Shown one piece after another: positions 20,445-29,317 of a stretch of 64,000 nt of DNA (position 1 is the first letter of the stretch; every line of letters begins with the position of its first letter). This DNA is from Plectonema cf. radiosum LEGE 06105 (lineage in GTDB: Bacteria; Cyanobacteriota; Cyanobacteriia; Cyanobacteriales; Nostocaceae), in contig NZ_JADEWL010000009.1 of assembly GCF_015207665.1 (NCBI RefSeq), positions 44,039 through 108,038 of the forward strand. Reading direction: 5' to 3'. The notes beneath the pieces are model-generated. The model ran no database searches. It was not told the DNA's origin and saw only the letters and a program-made list of their open reading frames with translations. Both the position numbers and the translations under genes were made by a program.

Positions 20445-20585
20445 ATGAATCAAGTAACTTCTATTATTAACCAAATATCTATCCCAGAAAACGTCTTCGC
20501 GCAAGAAGTTAATGGTGAGATAGTCATCTTAAATATAGACTCGGAGACTTACTACAGCTTAAATCCCGTGGGAAGTCGGATGTGA
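20445..20585 (+). pseudogene. Lasso B1 (PqqD-like RRE) gene stub
   Basis: 46 codons encode IPENVFAQEVNGEIVILNID then SETYYSLNPVGSRM and stop. They closely match residues 23-62 of the intact B1 at 52671. At the conserved Trp after GSRM the sequence reads TGA instead of TGG, and homology ends there. It marks a decayed lasso locus. Confidence 0.8.
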
Positions 20586-20808
20586 TTATCGTTGACATAG
20601 CAATGCGACATTTACACTGAGAGGATAATTTAGCTGCGTTAGGAAAGGTGTGTGTTCTTCCCGAAGGGAAGCAGCTACGCTATGGCATTTTGGATGATGT
20701 TGCCCAGTTGAAAGAGTAATAGTAAAATGCGGTAGAATATTTTTGGCAAAATTTGGCAAATAATGTCAAAATAGTTTTATTGAAACACCCCTATTTTTTT
20801 TGGTTACT

Positions 20809-21063
20809 ATGAGTACAATGAACATTTCTTTACCCGAACCAATGCGGGCATTTATAGAAGAACAAGTTAAACAAAAGGGTTACAGCACTGCTAGTGAATA
20901 TATTCGCCATTTGATTCGTACTGAGCAAGAAAATCTAGAAAACAAGCGTTTAGAAACACTGTTGCTTGAAGGTTTAGACAGTGGTGAAAAAATCGAAATT
21001 AGCGATGAATGGTGGGAGAAGAAAAGGAAGGAATTACGAGAGCGTTTGCGTCAAGAAAAATAA
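20809..21063 (+). CDS. parD: ParD-family antitoxin
   Basis: About 84 residues with a ribbon-helix-helix N-terminus (MNISLPEPMRAFIEEQVKQK, then YSTASEYIRHLIR) and an acidic, Glu/Lys-rich tail that would wrap the toxin. The start is ATG 20809, or 20818; the TTG at 20800 is unlikely. It overlaps the toxin start by one base. The RHH part probably binds its own promoter. Confidence 0.85.
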   Translation: MSTMNISLPEPMRAFIEEQVKQKGYSTASEYIRHLIRTEQENLENKRLETLLLEGLDSGEKIEISDEWWEKKRKELRERLRQEK

Positions 21064-21386
21064 TGACACTACGGATTTTTATTACTCCCAAGGCAAATAT
21101 TGATATTGATAATTTGTTTAACTACATTGCTCAGAACAATACTGATGCGGCTTTAAAGTTTTTTGATGCAGCCCGAAATACTATTGCCAAGTTAGCTAAA
21201 AATCCTGGTTTAGGAAGTCTTTATAATATAAATAATTCTCGTTTACAAGGTTTGCGTAAATGGGGTATTAAAGGCTTTGAAAAGTATCTAATTTTTTATA
21301 TGGTGTCAGAAGAATTACTAACTATAGTACGTATTATTCATGCTAGCCGAGATATTCCAACTATCTTGGGAGAAGAAGAATCTTAG
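21063..21386 (+). CDS. parE: ParE-family toxin
   Basis: 107 residues starting MTLRIFITPKANIDIDNLFN, with FFDAARNTIAKLAKNPGLGS and the closing VRIIHASRDIPTIL typical of RelE/ParE toxins. The start codon ATG shares its A with the last base of the antitoxin stop. ParE toxins poison gyrase; RelE relatives cleave mRNA. The module sits inside a decayed lasso locus. Confidence 0.85.
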   Translation: MTLRIFITPKANIDIDNLFNYIAQNNTDAALKFFDAARNTIAKLAKNPGLGSLYNINNSRLQGLRKWGIKGFEKYLIFYMVSEELLTIVRIIHASRDIPTILGEEES

Positions 21387-21641
21387 TTAGTAAGTTGGGT
21401 TAAACGCTAGTGAAACCCAACAATATTAAGTTTCTGCTTGTTGGGTTTTGTTCCTCAATCCAACAAAGTCGTTATGAAATAGCCTAATATAGGCGCAGTT
21501 TAAAATAATTATTGCATTTTTGTTATATTCGAGATTAGAGAATGTAATAGGCGTACTAACATCAATTCAAAGTTTATAAAATCTCCAGAAAATGGTTGAT
21601 ATAATTAGTTTTCTTTTTTGAATAGTTAGGAATAATAAAAT

Positions 21642-21706
21642 GGTGCGTGACGGCAATATTAATCTTTTTTATTATGATTAATAATTTTTCGTAGCCGTCA
21701 CGCACC
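21642..21706. repeat. MITE-like 65-bp repeat, copy 1
   Basis: Ends GGTGCGTGACGGC and GCCGTCACGCACC are inverted, with an AT-rich centre. Further copies are at 23114-23178 and 39123-39186. Confidence 0.8.
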
Positions 21707-21715
21707 CTACTAACT

Positions 21716-21772
21716 ATGATGAAAATAGCGGCTAAATATTACAAATGGGCTACCTGCTCTCGTAAATCCCTT
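21716..21772 (+). pseudogene. Scrap of lasso B2 gene
   Basis: Encodes MKIAAKYYKWATCSRKSL, matching the segment around the catalytic Cys of the B2 proteins at 31199 and 45507 (VKIAAKYY-WATCLRKSL). The rest is gone. With the B1 stub at 20445 it outlines a former B1-B2 locus. Confidence 0.8.
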
Positions 21773-21774
21773 GA

Positions 21775-22158
21775 CTACCAAATTCTACTTACAAAGTAGC
21801 TATCAAATCCAACGTCTGCACTAATAATTGAAACTTTCTCTGTCATTGCTTGTGCAATAAGTAATCTATCATATGGGTCACGATGATGTAGTGGCAATGT
21901 AGTGTAAATAGCTAAATTTGCTATTTTAATCGGCAAAATTTCAATATCATTAAGCGCAAGTTGTTCGGGGATAAAATTCTCGTAGTTATTTGGGAGCGTA
22001 AGTTTACCAATATTAACTTTAATCGCTATCTCCCATAGATTAACAATGCTTACCCATAAGTCGTTATCTGATTCCAACAAGCTCTTGGCATTAGCGCTCA
22101 ACTTCGGACTATCATGAATAAACCACAAAAATGTGTGAGTATCAATAAGAAACCTCAT
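21775..22158 (-). CDS. VapC-type PIN-domain toxin
   Basis: 127 residues beginning MRFLIDTHTFLWFIHDSPKL (first PIN Asp), then VSIVNLWEIAIKVNIGKLTL and HHRDPYDRLLIAQAM (later acidic residues). This is the type II PIN ribonuclease pattern. The start overlaps the antitoxin stop by 4 bp (ATGA), so the pair is co-translated. Confidence 0.88.
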   Translation of the reverse strand: MRFLIDTHTFLWFIHDSPKLSANAKSLLESDNDLWVSIVNLWEIAIKVNIGKLTLPNNYENFIPEQLALNDIEILPIKIANLAIYTTLPLHHRDPYDRLLIAQAMTEKVSIISADVGFDSYFVSRIW

Positions 22159-22382
22159 TCCATATACTCACGAAGTTCTTCTAAAGGTGCATCAAAATCA
22201 TCAGACATCCAAATCAGTCCTTTAGCGCTCCCCGATTGCCGTCGTTTTTTTGGTTGATTTACACGAACTATTTTTAAAATCGGCTCATTGTCCTGAGTAA
22301 TCACAACTTCGTTACCATCAAGCACTGTTTGAAACAAAATTTCAGGAGAATTTGTAGCTTGAGATATATCGACTTGATGCAT
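22155..22382 (-). CDS. Phd/YefM-like antitoxin
   Basis: 75 residues: MHQVDISQATNSPEILFQTV, DGNEVVITQDNEPILKIVRV and a charged tail. It is a Phd/YefM-type DNA-binding antitoxin directly upstream of, and overlapping, the PIN toxin. ATG 22382. Confidence 0.82.
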   Translation of the reverse strand: MHQVDISQATNSPEILFQTVLDGNEVVITQDNEPILKIVRVNQPKKRRQSGSAKGLIWMSDDFDAPLEELREYME

Positions 22383-23270
22383 ATCAACTCAATATTAAAT
22401 AAATTAGTCTACTATTACATCATAATATAGGCGTTGCCTATCGAAGGTATGAAAATTATTTCGTTTGATTTAAAAATTCTTAGCGATGGCAAGTAAGTAG
22501 CAGATAGTAGGTAGGTTGGGTTAAGCGTTAGTTAGTAGGTTGGGTTAAGCGTTAGCGCAACCCAACACGGCTGCGGGGTTACTCTACGACAAAGCTGAGC
22601 CGCACCCTTCGGGTGTATCGCCGCCCTATGTCCGATAGGACACGTTCCGCTAACAGGCGACGCAAGCAACAGCTTGCTGACTCGTTAGAGTAACGCTTAC
22701 AATCCGTATTGCTTCGCAACGCTGACGCTAACAACCCAACCTACTAACTTATTGATTCTCAATCAGGGGAAGCGTTGCTTGATTTTTCTAGTATGGCTGA
22801 TTTACAAGTTTGGCTTGAGGAAAATGTAAGTCGTTAGGTCATTTAAGGTAGGTTGATTGTTAGTTGAGTTTACAGTTTTTTGTATGTCGTAATCCAACCT
22901 ACTAACTACCCAAAAACGTTTTGGTAAACTTCGGGAAAGTTTGGTGGAAAATATTAATTAAATTGATGATGTTGTGGTTATGGAAAGTTTGGTTGTGGAA
23001 ACAATAGCACGTTAATTCTCCGGAAGATTTTCAACAATTTATTGATTCTCAATCACCGGATAATGGTTGATTTAAATTAGTTTGATTTTTTGAATAATTC
23101 GGAATAAAAGAATGGTGCGTGACGGCAATGTTAACATTTTTCGTTGTTATTAATAATTTCTCGTAGCCGTCACACACCCTACCAACTAGTCACACACCCA
23201 GAACCGGAAAAATGTGCCAGTTGCGGCAATTCCTAATAGAATTTGCTCTAACTAACACATCTTACCGTGC
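22383..23270. other. Repeat-rich intergenic region with a gene scrap
   Basis: Contains GTTGGGTTAAGCGTTAG repeats (22510-22570) and a scrap reading GEALLDFSSMADLQVWLEEN (about 22768-22830), which resembles the C-terminus of DUF4351/Rpn-type proteins. A stretch of about 90 bp (22853-22944) is repeated directly at 24161-24251. A MITE-like copy lies at 23114-23178. Confidence 0.55.
23114..23178. repeat. MITE-like 65-bp repeat, copy 2
   Basis: Same inverted ends as 21642-21706, with one mismatch (GTCACACACC). About 30 bp before each copy the sequences also match, so the repeated unit may be longer. Confidence 0.75.
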
Positions 23271-23274
23271 TATA

Positions 23275-23300
23275 CTTGTACAAGTAAGCAGACAAGTACA
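23275..23300. promoter_or_regulatory. Probable YefM operator
   Basis: The palindrome CTTGTACAAG (23275-23284) is followed by a half-repeat GACAAGTAC (23291-23299) ending 5 bp before the antitoxin ATG. YefM-YoeB systems are known to use TGTACA-core palindromes, so autoregulation here is a reasonable inference. Confidence 0.6.
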
Positions 23301-23304
23301 GCAA

Positions 23305-23559
23305 ATGAGAGTAATAACCTTTAGCGAAGCAAGAAACAAACTCAAAGCCATATTAGATCAAGTTGTAAATGACGCGGATTACACTATAATTACTAGGCGA
23401 GATGCCAACGACGCTGTAGTTATGTCTCTTGAGTATTTTAATAGCTTGCTTGAAACAGTTTATTTATTAAAGTCTCCGGCGAATGCAGCTCATTTAGAGC
23501 GTTCCATTGCTCAGTACAAGCAAGGTCAGGTAGTAGAGAAAAGCCTACTAGATGAGTAA
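23305..23559 (+). CDS. yefM: YefM-type antitoxin
   Basis: 84 residues from ATG 23305: MRVITFSEARNKLKAILDQV, then DYTIITRRDANDAVVMSLEY and NSLLETVYLL, the classic Phd/YefM fold. The longer frame from 23212 includes the operator and is unlikely. It overlaps the toxin by 8 bp. Confidence 0.9.
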   Translation: MRVITFSEARNKLKAILDQVVNDADYTIITRRDANDAVVMSLEYFNSLLETVYLLKSPANAAHLERSIAQYKQGQVVEKSLLDE

Positions 23560-23821
23560 TCGCAAATTAGCCTGGACTAATGAGGCTTGGAAAGATTATA
23601 TCTATTGGCAAAGTCAAGATAAAAAGACTTTAAAAAGAATTAATAAACTGATAAAAGTTGCTAAAAACCTCCCTTTCGAGGGAATTGGAAAACCTGAACA
23701 TTTGAAAGAAAATTTATCCGGGTTTTGGTCGCGTCGTATCGATGACACCCATCGTCTTGTCTATGCTGTAGATGATGATTACTTTACAATTATTTCTTGT
23801 CGCTATCATTATCAGCCGTAG
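23552..23821 (+). CDS. yoeB: YoeB/Txe-family mRNA interferase toxin
   Basis: 89 residues: LAWTNEAWKDYIYWQSQDKK, GIGKPEHLKENLSGFWSRRI and DDTHRLVYAVDDD, ending CRYHYQ. It has the YoeB catalytic Glu (KPEHLK), Arg (SRRI) and terminal His-Tyr. It cleaves mRNA at the ribosome. The length is normal for the family. Confidence 0.92.
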   Translation: MSNRKLAWTNEAWKDYIYWQSQDKKTLKRINKLIKVAKNLPFEGIGKPEHLKENLSGFWSRRIDDTHRLVYAVDDDYFTIISCRYHYQP

Positions 23822-23954
23822 TGAGTGTACTAAGTGGTGCAATAAGCTGCTACGCATTTAATTTGTATAGTACAAGATCGCAAGATGTAAGCCCTCCGGG
23901 CAGGCTGCGCCAACGCACTACCATCTTTTCAGATTTTTGTATTATCCAATTTAG

Positions 23955-24160
23955 CTGCACATCAGCTTATCTGGGAATATTCCTCAACAAGTTGTTTGGC
24001 TTCGGGTAGTTTACCAACGCGATATTTAGTAGCAATTTCCCAAGCGGAAGCACTACTGACAATGATGCGATTATCTCGGTTGCGAATTATTTCTCGGCAA
24101 TTAGTACCGAGTTTTGGGTCGTCAAAGAGCCACCATAAAAGAATATGGGTATCAATTAGG
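23955..24160 (-). pseudogene. VapC-type PIN toxin, N-terminal fragment
   Basis: The minus strand reads LIDTHILLWWLFDDPKLGTN, IIVSSASAWEIATKYRVGKL and PEAKQLVEEYSQ, then stop. The second half of the PIN domain is missing. A further small PIN piece (WEIATKYRIGKL) lies at about 24240-24290 on the same strand. Confidence 0.65.
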
Positions 24161-24251
24161 TTGATTGTTAGTTGAGTTTACAGTTTATTGTGCGTCGTAA
24201 TCCAACCTACTAACTATTCAAAAACGTTTTGGTAAACTTCGGGAAAGTTTC
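24161..24251. repeat. Direct repeat of 22853-22944
   Basis: Begins GGTTGATTGTTAGTTGAG and ends AACTTCGGGAAAGTTT. The two copies flank the YefM-YoeB module and MITE copy 2, suggesting duplication or insertion at this point. Confidence 0.75.
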
Positions 24252-24252
24252 C

Positions 24253-24462
24253 CTATACGATATTTGGTAGCAATTTCCCAAACAACAGCCTCAACCTGCA
24301 AATCGCGCCATAAATGAAAGATAAATCGCCTATAGTTGTAACTGCTTGATTCGGAGTATTTGTTGATATCCCTTGTCCATCATCTGCAAAATTATTTAAA
24401 TAAAATCCTGTTGCAGTATTTGCTATTTTCACAATACTAACAATACTATTGAACCAACCCAT
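24253..24462 (-). pseudogene. Small gene under the island promoter element, 3' truncated
   Basis: Starts MGWFNSIVSIVKIANTATGF after a good ribosome site (AGGAG, 7 nt before ATG). The first 50 residues or so look genuine: hydrophobic then NFADDGQGISTNTPNQAVTT. From about 24300 the sequence is PIN-toxin debris in another frame, so the end is lost. It is preceded by the conserved element at 24561-24600 and stem-loop 24514-24557, and follows precursor 1. Function unknown. Confidence 0.5.
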
Positions 24463-24513
24463 AATTTTCTCCTTGTTTTCTTTATTTAATATTGAGAATT
24501 AGACTATTTGAAC

Positions 24514-24557
24514 GTAGAGACGAAATTGAATTGATTTTTCCACTTTCGCCTCTCTAC
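24514..24557 (-). promoter_or_regulatory. 5' UTR stem-loop, copy 1
   Basis: On the minus strand GTAGAGAGGCGAAA pairs with TTTCGTCTCTAC (one bulged G). It directly follows the promoter-like element and precedes the small gene at 24462. Related stem-loops with different paired bases occur at 30741-30777, 42928-42960, 43245-43288 and 59651-59694. Confidence 0.6.
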
Positions 24558-24560
24558 ATC

Positions 24561-24600
24561 TTTAAGACGATTCCAATCGTCAATTCCTGAATTTTTCGAG
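24561..24600 (-). promoter_or_regulatory. Island promoter-like element, copy 1
   Basis: Minus-strand blocks ATTCAGGAATTG and GGAATCGTCTTAAAG are separated by a variable 6-nt stretch (ACGATT here). The same two blocks recur before at least eight other island genes. The -35-like GGAAT and -10-like CGTC suggest an ECF-sigma promoter (inference). Confidence 0.6.
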
Positions 24601-24615
24601 TTAGAACACTTTTAT

Positions 24616-24801
24616 CTAACTTAAATCTGTGAAATTAAAGAATCCGTCGATATCGATAGCAATAACCGTTGACTTAGTTGTATTGTTGATTTTGCCGTGC
24701 TTCCTTAATGTAGGTGGTTGATAAGGAAGCCGATTATTATCTTGTTTTTCGGAATGATTCTCTTGTTGAGATTCGTTTTTATCTTTAGCTTCTTCAGCCA
24801 T
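24616..24801 (-). CDS. Lasso-peptide-like precursor 1
   Basis: 61 residues, with GAGGAATTAAATT before the ATG. An acidic, Gln/Glu-rich N-terminus leads to NRLPYQPPTLRKHGKINNTT, which fits the lasso leader signature Tyr-x2-Pro-x-Leu-x3-Gly-x5-Thr recognised by the RRE (B1). Cutting one residue after that Thr gives the 18-residue core STVIAIDIDGFFNFTDLS. Asp at core positions 7 and 9 could accept the macrolactam bond to Ser1. Maturation enzymes lie at 31-37 and 45-55 kb. Not experimentally shown. Confidence 0.8.
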   Translation of the reverse strand: MAEEAKDKNESQQENHSEKQDNNRLPYQPPTLRKHGKINNTTKSTVIAIDIDGFFNFTDLS

Positions 24802-25284
24802 AATTTAATTCCTCAATATACAAAGTTAATTTCGTTTTCAATCGTCACGAATGTCATTCGGAGCAGATTGTTTTGGGCTACTTCAGCCTTGAACAATGAT
24901 TCCTGACTATGGAAGCGCGATTTCGTAATCCCGTCATCTTGAAGATAGTATTTGCTTTCGCTTAAAGTGCGGTCAATTTTCACTCTCGTCTGCTACCTTT
25001 GTTAATTATGTTTTTATCAGGGAGCAATTTTCTATTTCCACAATCGTCATTTTTCTCCGTAAGCGATCGCATATAAAAGTATAAAAGAAACCTACTCGCA
25101 AATCGCCTGTTATCTAGTGCGATCGCTACTATTTTAGAACGGGAGCAACCGTAAAAAAATAAGTATCTAAGTTCTATAATCACCATAACCCCCTTAGTAA
25201 AAGAGGGCCATGGGTAAGTCAATTATTTATCTCGATGATGATTTAGCGCAAGCAAATCTAACTTAAAACGCGATCGCCATTTTC
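24802..25284. other. Intergenic, nothing clear
   Basis: No convincing gene on either strand and no copy of the island promoter element before precursor 1. Two GCGATCGC octamers occur (25066 and 25119 areas). A terminator for the glucan lyase was not recognised. Confidence 0.4.
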
Positions 25285-28200
25285 TTAGAAATATTCTGCG
25301 CTTATAGAAAGCGACGGGCTGTTATCAAATACTTTGATGAAACTAATATCGATGTTCTCGTTGTAATACCAGGCATTCTTTTGTGAATTGCTAAGTTGGT
25401 TAGCTCGCTCTTCGGCATTCCCGTTTGTAATTAATGGAATTTCTCGATCGTCTATGCTAATGCTCCTCAATGGAGATGAATTTCTTCTGTTATTTAGGTC
25501 CCTTGTAGGTAATTCAGATGGGTCGTGCATTATCGCAACAAAGAAATATTTCTCAGGTGGCGTGTAATTGTCATGCACGCGCCCGATGTCAATGATGCGT
25601 GTTTTCTTGTCGGTTTTATTGTCCAAACTTGGGTCAGGGTAGCCACTATGCGTGATAACTACTTCGCGATATTCTCCCTTACCCATTTTGTCACTTCCGG
25701 GTAATTTTTCTCTTGGTGGTGCGGAAGAACGGCTTACTCCGTCATCTAAGTACATAGTGTAAGTCGCTTGGACAGCAAATTTTTTACCCACCTCGTCGTC
25801 AGCAACATTTGTGGACTCGCCAGGATAGATATTAATGGTAATTGGATTTCCATCTGGGTAGAGTTCTGGATGTTCTTGACGTTCACCAACATACTGTTCG
25901 ATCTCAATGGTAGGAATAATTGCTCCCGCACGCACGTACATCGGTACAATGAAGTTAATGTGGTTGGGGTTATTACTTAGATGAGCATCGAACTCACGGA
26001 TGGTAGTACCGCCTTCTACTGCATTATCCAGTGGCTGTCGGTTATTTTTAAAGCAATACCAATTACTGTTTGTAGGGAGATAAATATCTCGTTTGCCGCG
26101 ACAGTTGTTCTCTTGATCGAGTATGGGAGCTACAAGCAAATCTCGACCGACAAAGAACTGATCGTCTAAAAATTCAATCTTGTCATTGTAGAGTGACTTA
26201 TCTTGTGGATCGTTGAGGAACATGGGGCGGCAGATTGGCTTTCCATTAAGGCAATTCTCGAACATCGCATCGTAGAATAACTGGAGAAGTCGATACCGCA
26301 ATTCAATGTAGTATTTGCTAACAGGAAGAACCATGCGATATTGCTCTTGCGGTTCGGGTAGGTTGCCACCTTTATATTGGTTAAACCATTCTTCGTACAT
26401 AAACGGCTCTTGAAATTCCTTCCGCCCTTTCCGCATATAGTGATTGCGGAACCAAGGAAGGAAAGCACCTACCGCCGTCCATCGCATTAGTAATTCTGGG
26501 CCTGCCCAATGTTGCGAGTCATTCTCAGCCTCGAAGCCACCGATATCCTGACCGCAGATTGACATTCCGCACATTCCCAAGGAAATAACTTGCGCTACAT
26601 TCATCTTGAGGAAATCCCAACTCGAACTGTTGTCCCCCGTCCACAATGCTGCGAAGCGGTGCATTCCAGTAAAACTACCGCGTCCGACAATAAAATTGCG
26701 TTTGTTTTTTCGCTCTCCAAGGGTATCAGGAAAATTCTCGGCGAGACAGTTTAATCCGTGATATGTGGCTTTGTGGAGGTTGTAAGAATACAAATTCCAC
26801 ATTTTTATAAATGGGGTCTGCTTGGAAGGTTCGTCCGAAAGAAAATCATCAGTCACTAGCAGTCGGAAAGGAAAACTCCGCATATCTCCTCGGGTAGGAC
26901 GGATAGCTGGTGTCGTCATATCCTGCCAGACAAACTCTAAACCCATCTCAAAGAGATACTTGTATTGTTTACCCCACCATTCGCGTACTTCTGAGCGCCC
27001 TAAGTCTGGGTAATGACCTGGTGTACCCAAATCGAATCCTTGGGGATTGCCATAAAAGACTTCCCCGGTATAAGGTTTACCGTCATTATAGTTCGGACGG
27101 TTCGGTGGATTAAAATATTCGCCACCGCCGCTGTAATCTTGATACCACCATGATGCAGTTTGTTCTGCGTTATGGCGCTTATCGAGAACAAAATGATTGT
27201 TTTCCAATCCCTCTTTATAGGTTTGGTAATTTGGATCTTTATTACTAATGATGGGTGTGATATTTGTGCTACATTTAATTCCCTTTTCTTTTAACCAAGC
27301 AAACATACGTTTAGGATCGGGGAATTTCTGTTCGTTAATCGTGAAGGTTTGATAATTGTTTTGTACGTCTACATCTATGTGCAAACCGTCGAGTGGTATG
27401 CCGTAATTCCGATACTTCTGAACAACCCATTCGAGATCGCTGCGTTTTTCATACCCATAACATCCTTGATGGTATCCCAAGGAATAGCGGGGTTTTAAGC
27501 GAGAGCGACCTACAATCGAAGTAAAGCCATCTAAAATTTCAGCAGCAGTATTGCCCAGGAAGAAGTAATAGTCAAGATCGCCGAAGCGAGTTCCAAACAT
27601 ATATCGACCAGAATTAGCGTAGCCGATATCAACCAATACTTGAGCGGGGTTGTCAATGTAAATGCCGTAGACGCTATCTTCGTTAGGAACGCCGTTAAAT
27701 TCCAGGAAGAAAGGATCGGAATGGTAAAGGGGTTCTCGATTATCCAAAGGTCCGACATTATAAACCTGTCGATAGCGCATATTGTCAAAATTGAAATAGT
27801 TGACTTGCTCTGTATTTTTAGACAGGGATTTTCCCCCTTGTTCCCCAAACCCAATATATTTAGCGGTTGCTGGTTTTTCAATCGCCTGAATAATGGCGTA
27901 ATCTTCTTTTTCGGAGCCGTTGAAAGTGTAGTAAATTCCGCTATCTGCGGTTTCCCACACTTTAAAAACTTCTTGCGAGGCAGGATTATGCTTGTTTGTG
28001 TAGTTGAAGACTTCAATTTTGAAGGGATTGTAAGTAACAACTACCTTCATTGCCTGTTTGAGATTTCCATCTCCAAATTGATCGTATTTGGTGACTAACT
28101 CAATTCCATCTTGATTATCTTTTGACTCTATTGAGAATGGCTCTTGCTTTTCTAAAGTAGTTCTTAAGTGTTTAAGTTCGTCGTGAACAACAGAACGGGT

Positions 28201-28479
28201 ATTTTTCCGAGAGTAATCTTCAGCGCTTTTGAAGGGGTTAAAGCGAGTTCTGAAAATATCTTTATGAAGAAAATGAACAAGCATAGAGCAAGATATTTGT
28301 GCTTCTGCATTATCAAACTCGATGCTTAAAGTCTTGTTTTCAGAATCGAAGGATGCAGAAACAACTTGCTCAAGTTTTTGCCACTTTTTGTAATCAGCAA
28401 AGTATTCTTCAACTTTAACAAATCGATAGGAATGCTGCTTAGAAATAGAAATTTCGTTAGTCTTAAGTGAATCAGTCAT
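25285..28479 (-). CDS. Alpha-1,4-glucan lyase (GH31)
   Basis: 1064 residues, matching the unusual length of exo-alpha-1,4-glucan lyases, which cut terminal glucose from starch or glycogen as 1,5-anhydro-D-fructose (EC 4.2.2.13). Recognisable blocks: GPLDNREPLYHSDPFFLE (about 250), PLDGLHIDVDVQ (about 370), the nucleophile motif GLEFVWQDMTTPAI (Asp near 520) and the acid/base motif WTGDNSSSWDF. Ordinary alpha-glucosidases have Asp-Met-Asn/Ser-Glu at the nucleophile; here it is Asp-Met-Thr-Thr, as I recall for red-algal and fungal lyases. ATG 28479 follows GGAG. There is no signal peptide, so intracellular glycogen is a likely substrate. It is the last gene of the element-2 operon. Confidence 0.85.
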   Translation of the reverse strand: MTDSLKTNEISISKQHSYRFVKVEEYFADYKKWQKLEQVVSASFDSENKTLSIEFDNAEAQISCSMLVHFLHKDIFRTRFNPFKSAEDYSRKNTRSVVHDELKHLRTTLEKQEPFSIESKDNQDGIELVTKYDQFGDGNLKQAMKVVVTYNPFKIEVFNYTNKHNPASQEVFKVWETADSGIYYTFNGSEKEDYAIIQAIEKPATAKYIGFGEQGGKSLSKNTEQVNYFNFDNMRYRQVYNVGPLDNREPLYHSDPFFLEFNGVPNEDSVYGIYIDNPAQVLVDIGYANSGRYMFGTRFGDLDYYFFLGNTAAEILDGFTSIVGRSRLKPRYSLGYHQGCYGYEKRSDLEWVVQKYRNYGIPLDGLHIDVDVQNNYQTFTINEQKFPDPKRMFAWLKEKGIKCSTNITPIISNKDPNYQTYKEGLENNHFVLDKRHNAEQTASWWYQDYSGGGEYFNPPNRPNYNDGKPYTGEVFYGNPQGFDLGTPGHYPDLGRSEVREWWGKQYKYLFEMGLEFVWQDMTTPAIRPTRGDMRSFPFRLLVTDDFLSDEPSKQTPFIKMWNLYSYNLHKATYHGLNCLAENFPDTLGERKNKRNFIVGRGSFTGMHRFAALWTGDNSSSWDFLKMNVAQVISLGMCGMSICGQDIGGFEAENDSQHWAGPELLMRWTAVGAFLPWFRNHYMRKGRKEFQEPFMYEEWFNQYKGGNLPEPQEQYRMVLPVSKYYIELRYRLLQLFYDAMFENCLNGKPICRPMFLNDPQDKSLYNDKIEFLDDQFFVGRDLLVAPILDQENNCRGKRDIYLPTNSNWYCFKNNRQPLDNAVEGGTTIREFDAHLSNNPNHINFIVPMYVRAGAIIPTIEIEQYVGERQEHPELYPDGNPITINIYPGESTNVADDEVGKKFAVQATYTMYLDDGVSRSSAPPREKLPGSDKMGKGEYREVVITHSGYPDPSLDNKTDKKTRIIDIGRVHDNYTPPEKYFFVAIMHDPSELPTRDLNNRRNSSPLRSISIDDREIPLITNGNAEERANQLSNSQKNAWYYNENIDISFIKVFDNSPSLSISAEYF

Positions 28480-28612
28480 GGAAATCTCCAAACTATAAAT
28501 CGAGATAAAAAACAGAAATGTACTTACTCATATTCCACTACTTAATATCTAAGAGAAAAATATCTGGGCATATTAAGTAAGAGAAATTTTTCATCACACC
28601 TTAATAGGTGGT

Positions 28613-29317
28613 TTAAATCGGGTGATATTCAATCGCCATCCAAATACAATCTGTATCGGAGTAATACTGGTGCCAGGGATAGTTATACTGCTGGCGATCG
28701 CGAACTTGACAAAAAGGAAGAAAAGTGGTGTATCCAGGACTCATCAATACATCTTCATAGAGAGTCCCAAAATCATCCTCTTTGAATTTCTGCATTCTTC
28801 CCTGCCCAAAAACCTGGGTATGTATCTCTATAAAGTCATGTTGGTTGTGGATAGCACAGTCGGTATGGGAAGGGGCAAACCATAAGTTGACTTTGACACA
28901 GAATTTTTCTTTTTGAAGGGGCTTGCTCAATTGTCTTGTCATCAAATACGGATCGATTTCTACAATTCCCGCTTCAACTTGAGGAGAACGCCATAAAGGT
29001 ATATCTTTAGGAAAGTTATCAATAAGATTACCTAATAAACCCCAGTTTTGCTCAAAGATGATCTTGCCGATATTATTAGTCTCTACCACCTCAAGCAAAA
29101 GCAAGGATTCTGCTTCTTTGATGATGGTGTCTTTAAGAATGGTAGATGAGAAAGCGGGAATAATGCTGGTATGAGCTTCCTTGAGGTAAGCATCTGAATT
29201 TTGGGGGTTTATGGCGATAGTACCGTTGTGAATGAAATAGTTTTCGACATTTTCAACGTACTTTGCATCTATGTAGGCACCAGAAAAGTTAAGCTGTTTG
29301 ACTTGGTTGGTTTGCAT
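28613..29317 (-). CDS. Aldos-2-ulose dehydratase, cupin part (split gene)
   Basis: 234 residues. The second half, HNQHDFIEIHTQVFGQGRMQ, then TLYEDVLMSPGYTTFLPFC and PWHQYYSDTDCIWMAIEYHP, resembles the cupin region of fungal aldos-2-ulose dehydratase/isomerase, with several His and Glu able to bind metal. In fungi this lies in one long chain behind a beta-propeller; here the propeller is the upstream gene, overlapping by 29 bp. Predicted role: turn 1,5-anhydrofructose into ascopyrone M or microthecin. Confidence 0.7.
   Translation of the reverse strand: MQTNQVKQLNFSGAYIDAKYVENVENYFIHNGTIAINPQNSDAYLKEAHTSIIPAFSSTILKDTIIKEAESLLLLEVVETNNIGKIIFEQNWGLLGNLIDNFPKDIPLWRSPQVEAGIVEIDPYLMTRQLSKPLQKEKFCVKVNLWFAPSHTDCAIHNQHDFIEIHTQVFGQGRMQKFKEDDFGTLYEDVLMSPGYTTFLPFCQVRDRQQYNYPWHQYYSDTDCIWMAIEYHPI

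Noticed and set aside
24561..24600. Element as an RNA hairpin (GACGAT ... ATCGTC inverted repeat)
   Set aside because: The inverted repeat is perfect in copies 1 and 3, but the left arm is not conserved in copies 2, 5, 6 or 7 while the two outer blocks are. A promoter or protein site fits better.
27640..28098. Plus-strand open frames within the glucan lyase
   Set aside because: Shadow frames of the long GH31 gene; no motif or ribosome site.
25285..28479. Ordinary GH31 alpha-glucosidase
   Set aside because: The length, PLYHSDPFF block and Asp-Met-Thr-Thr-Pro-Ala nucleophile motif match glucan lyases better than glucosidases with Asp-Met-Asn-Glu.
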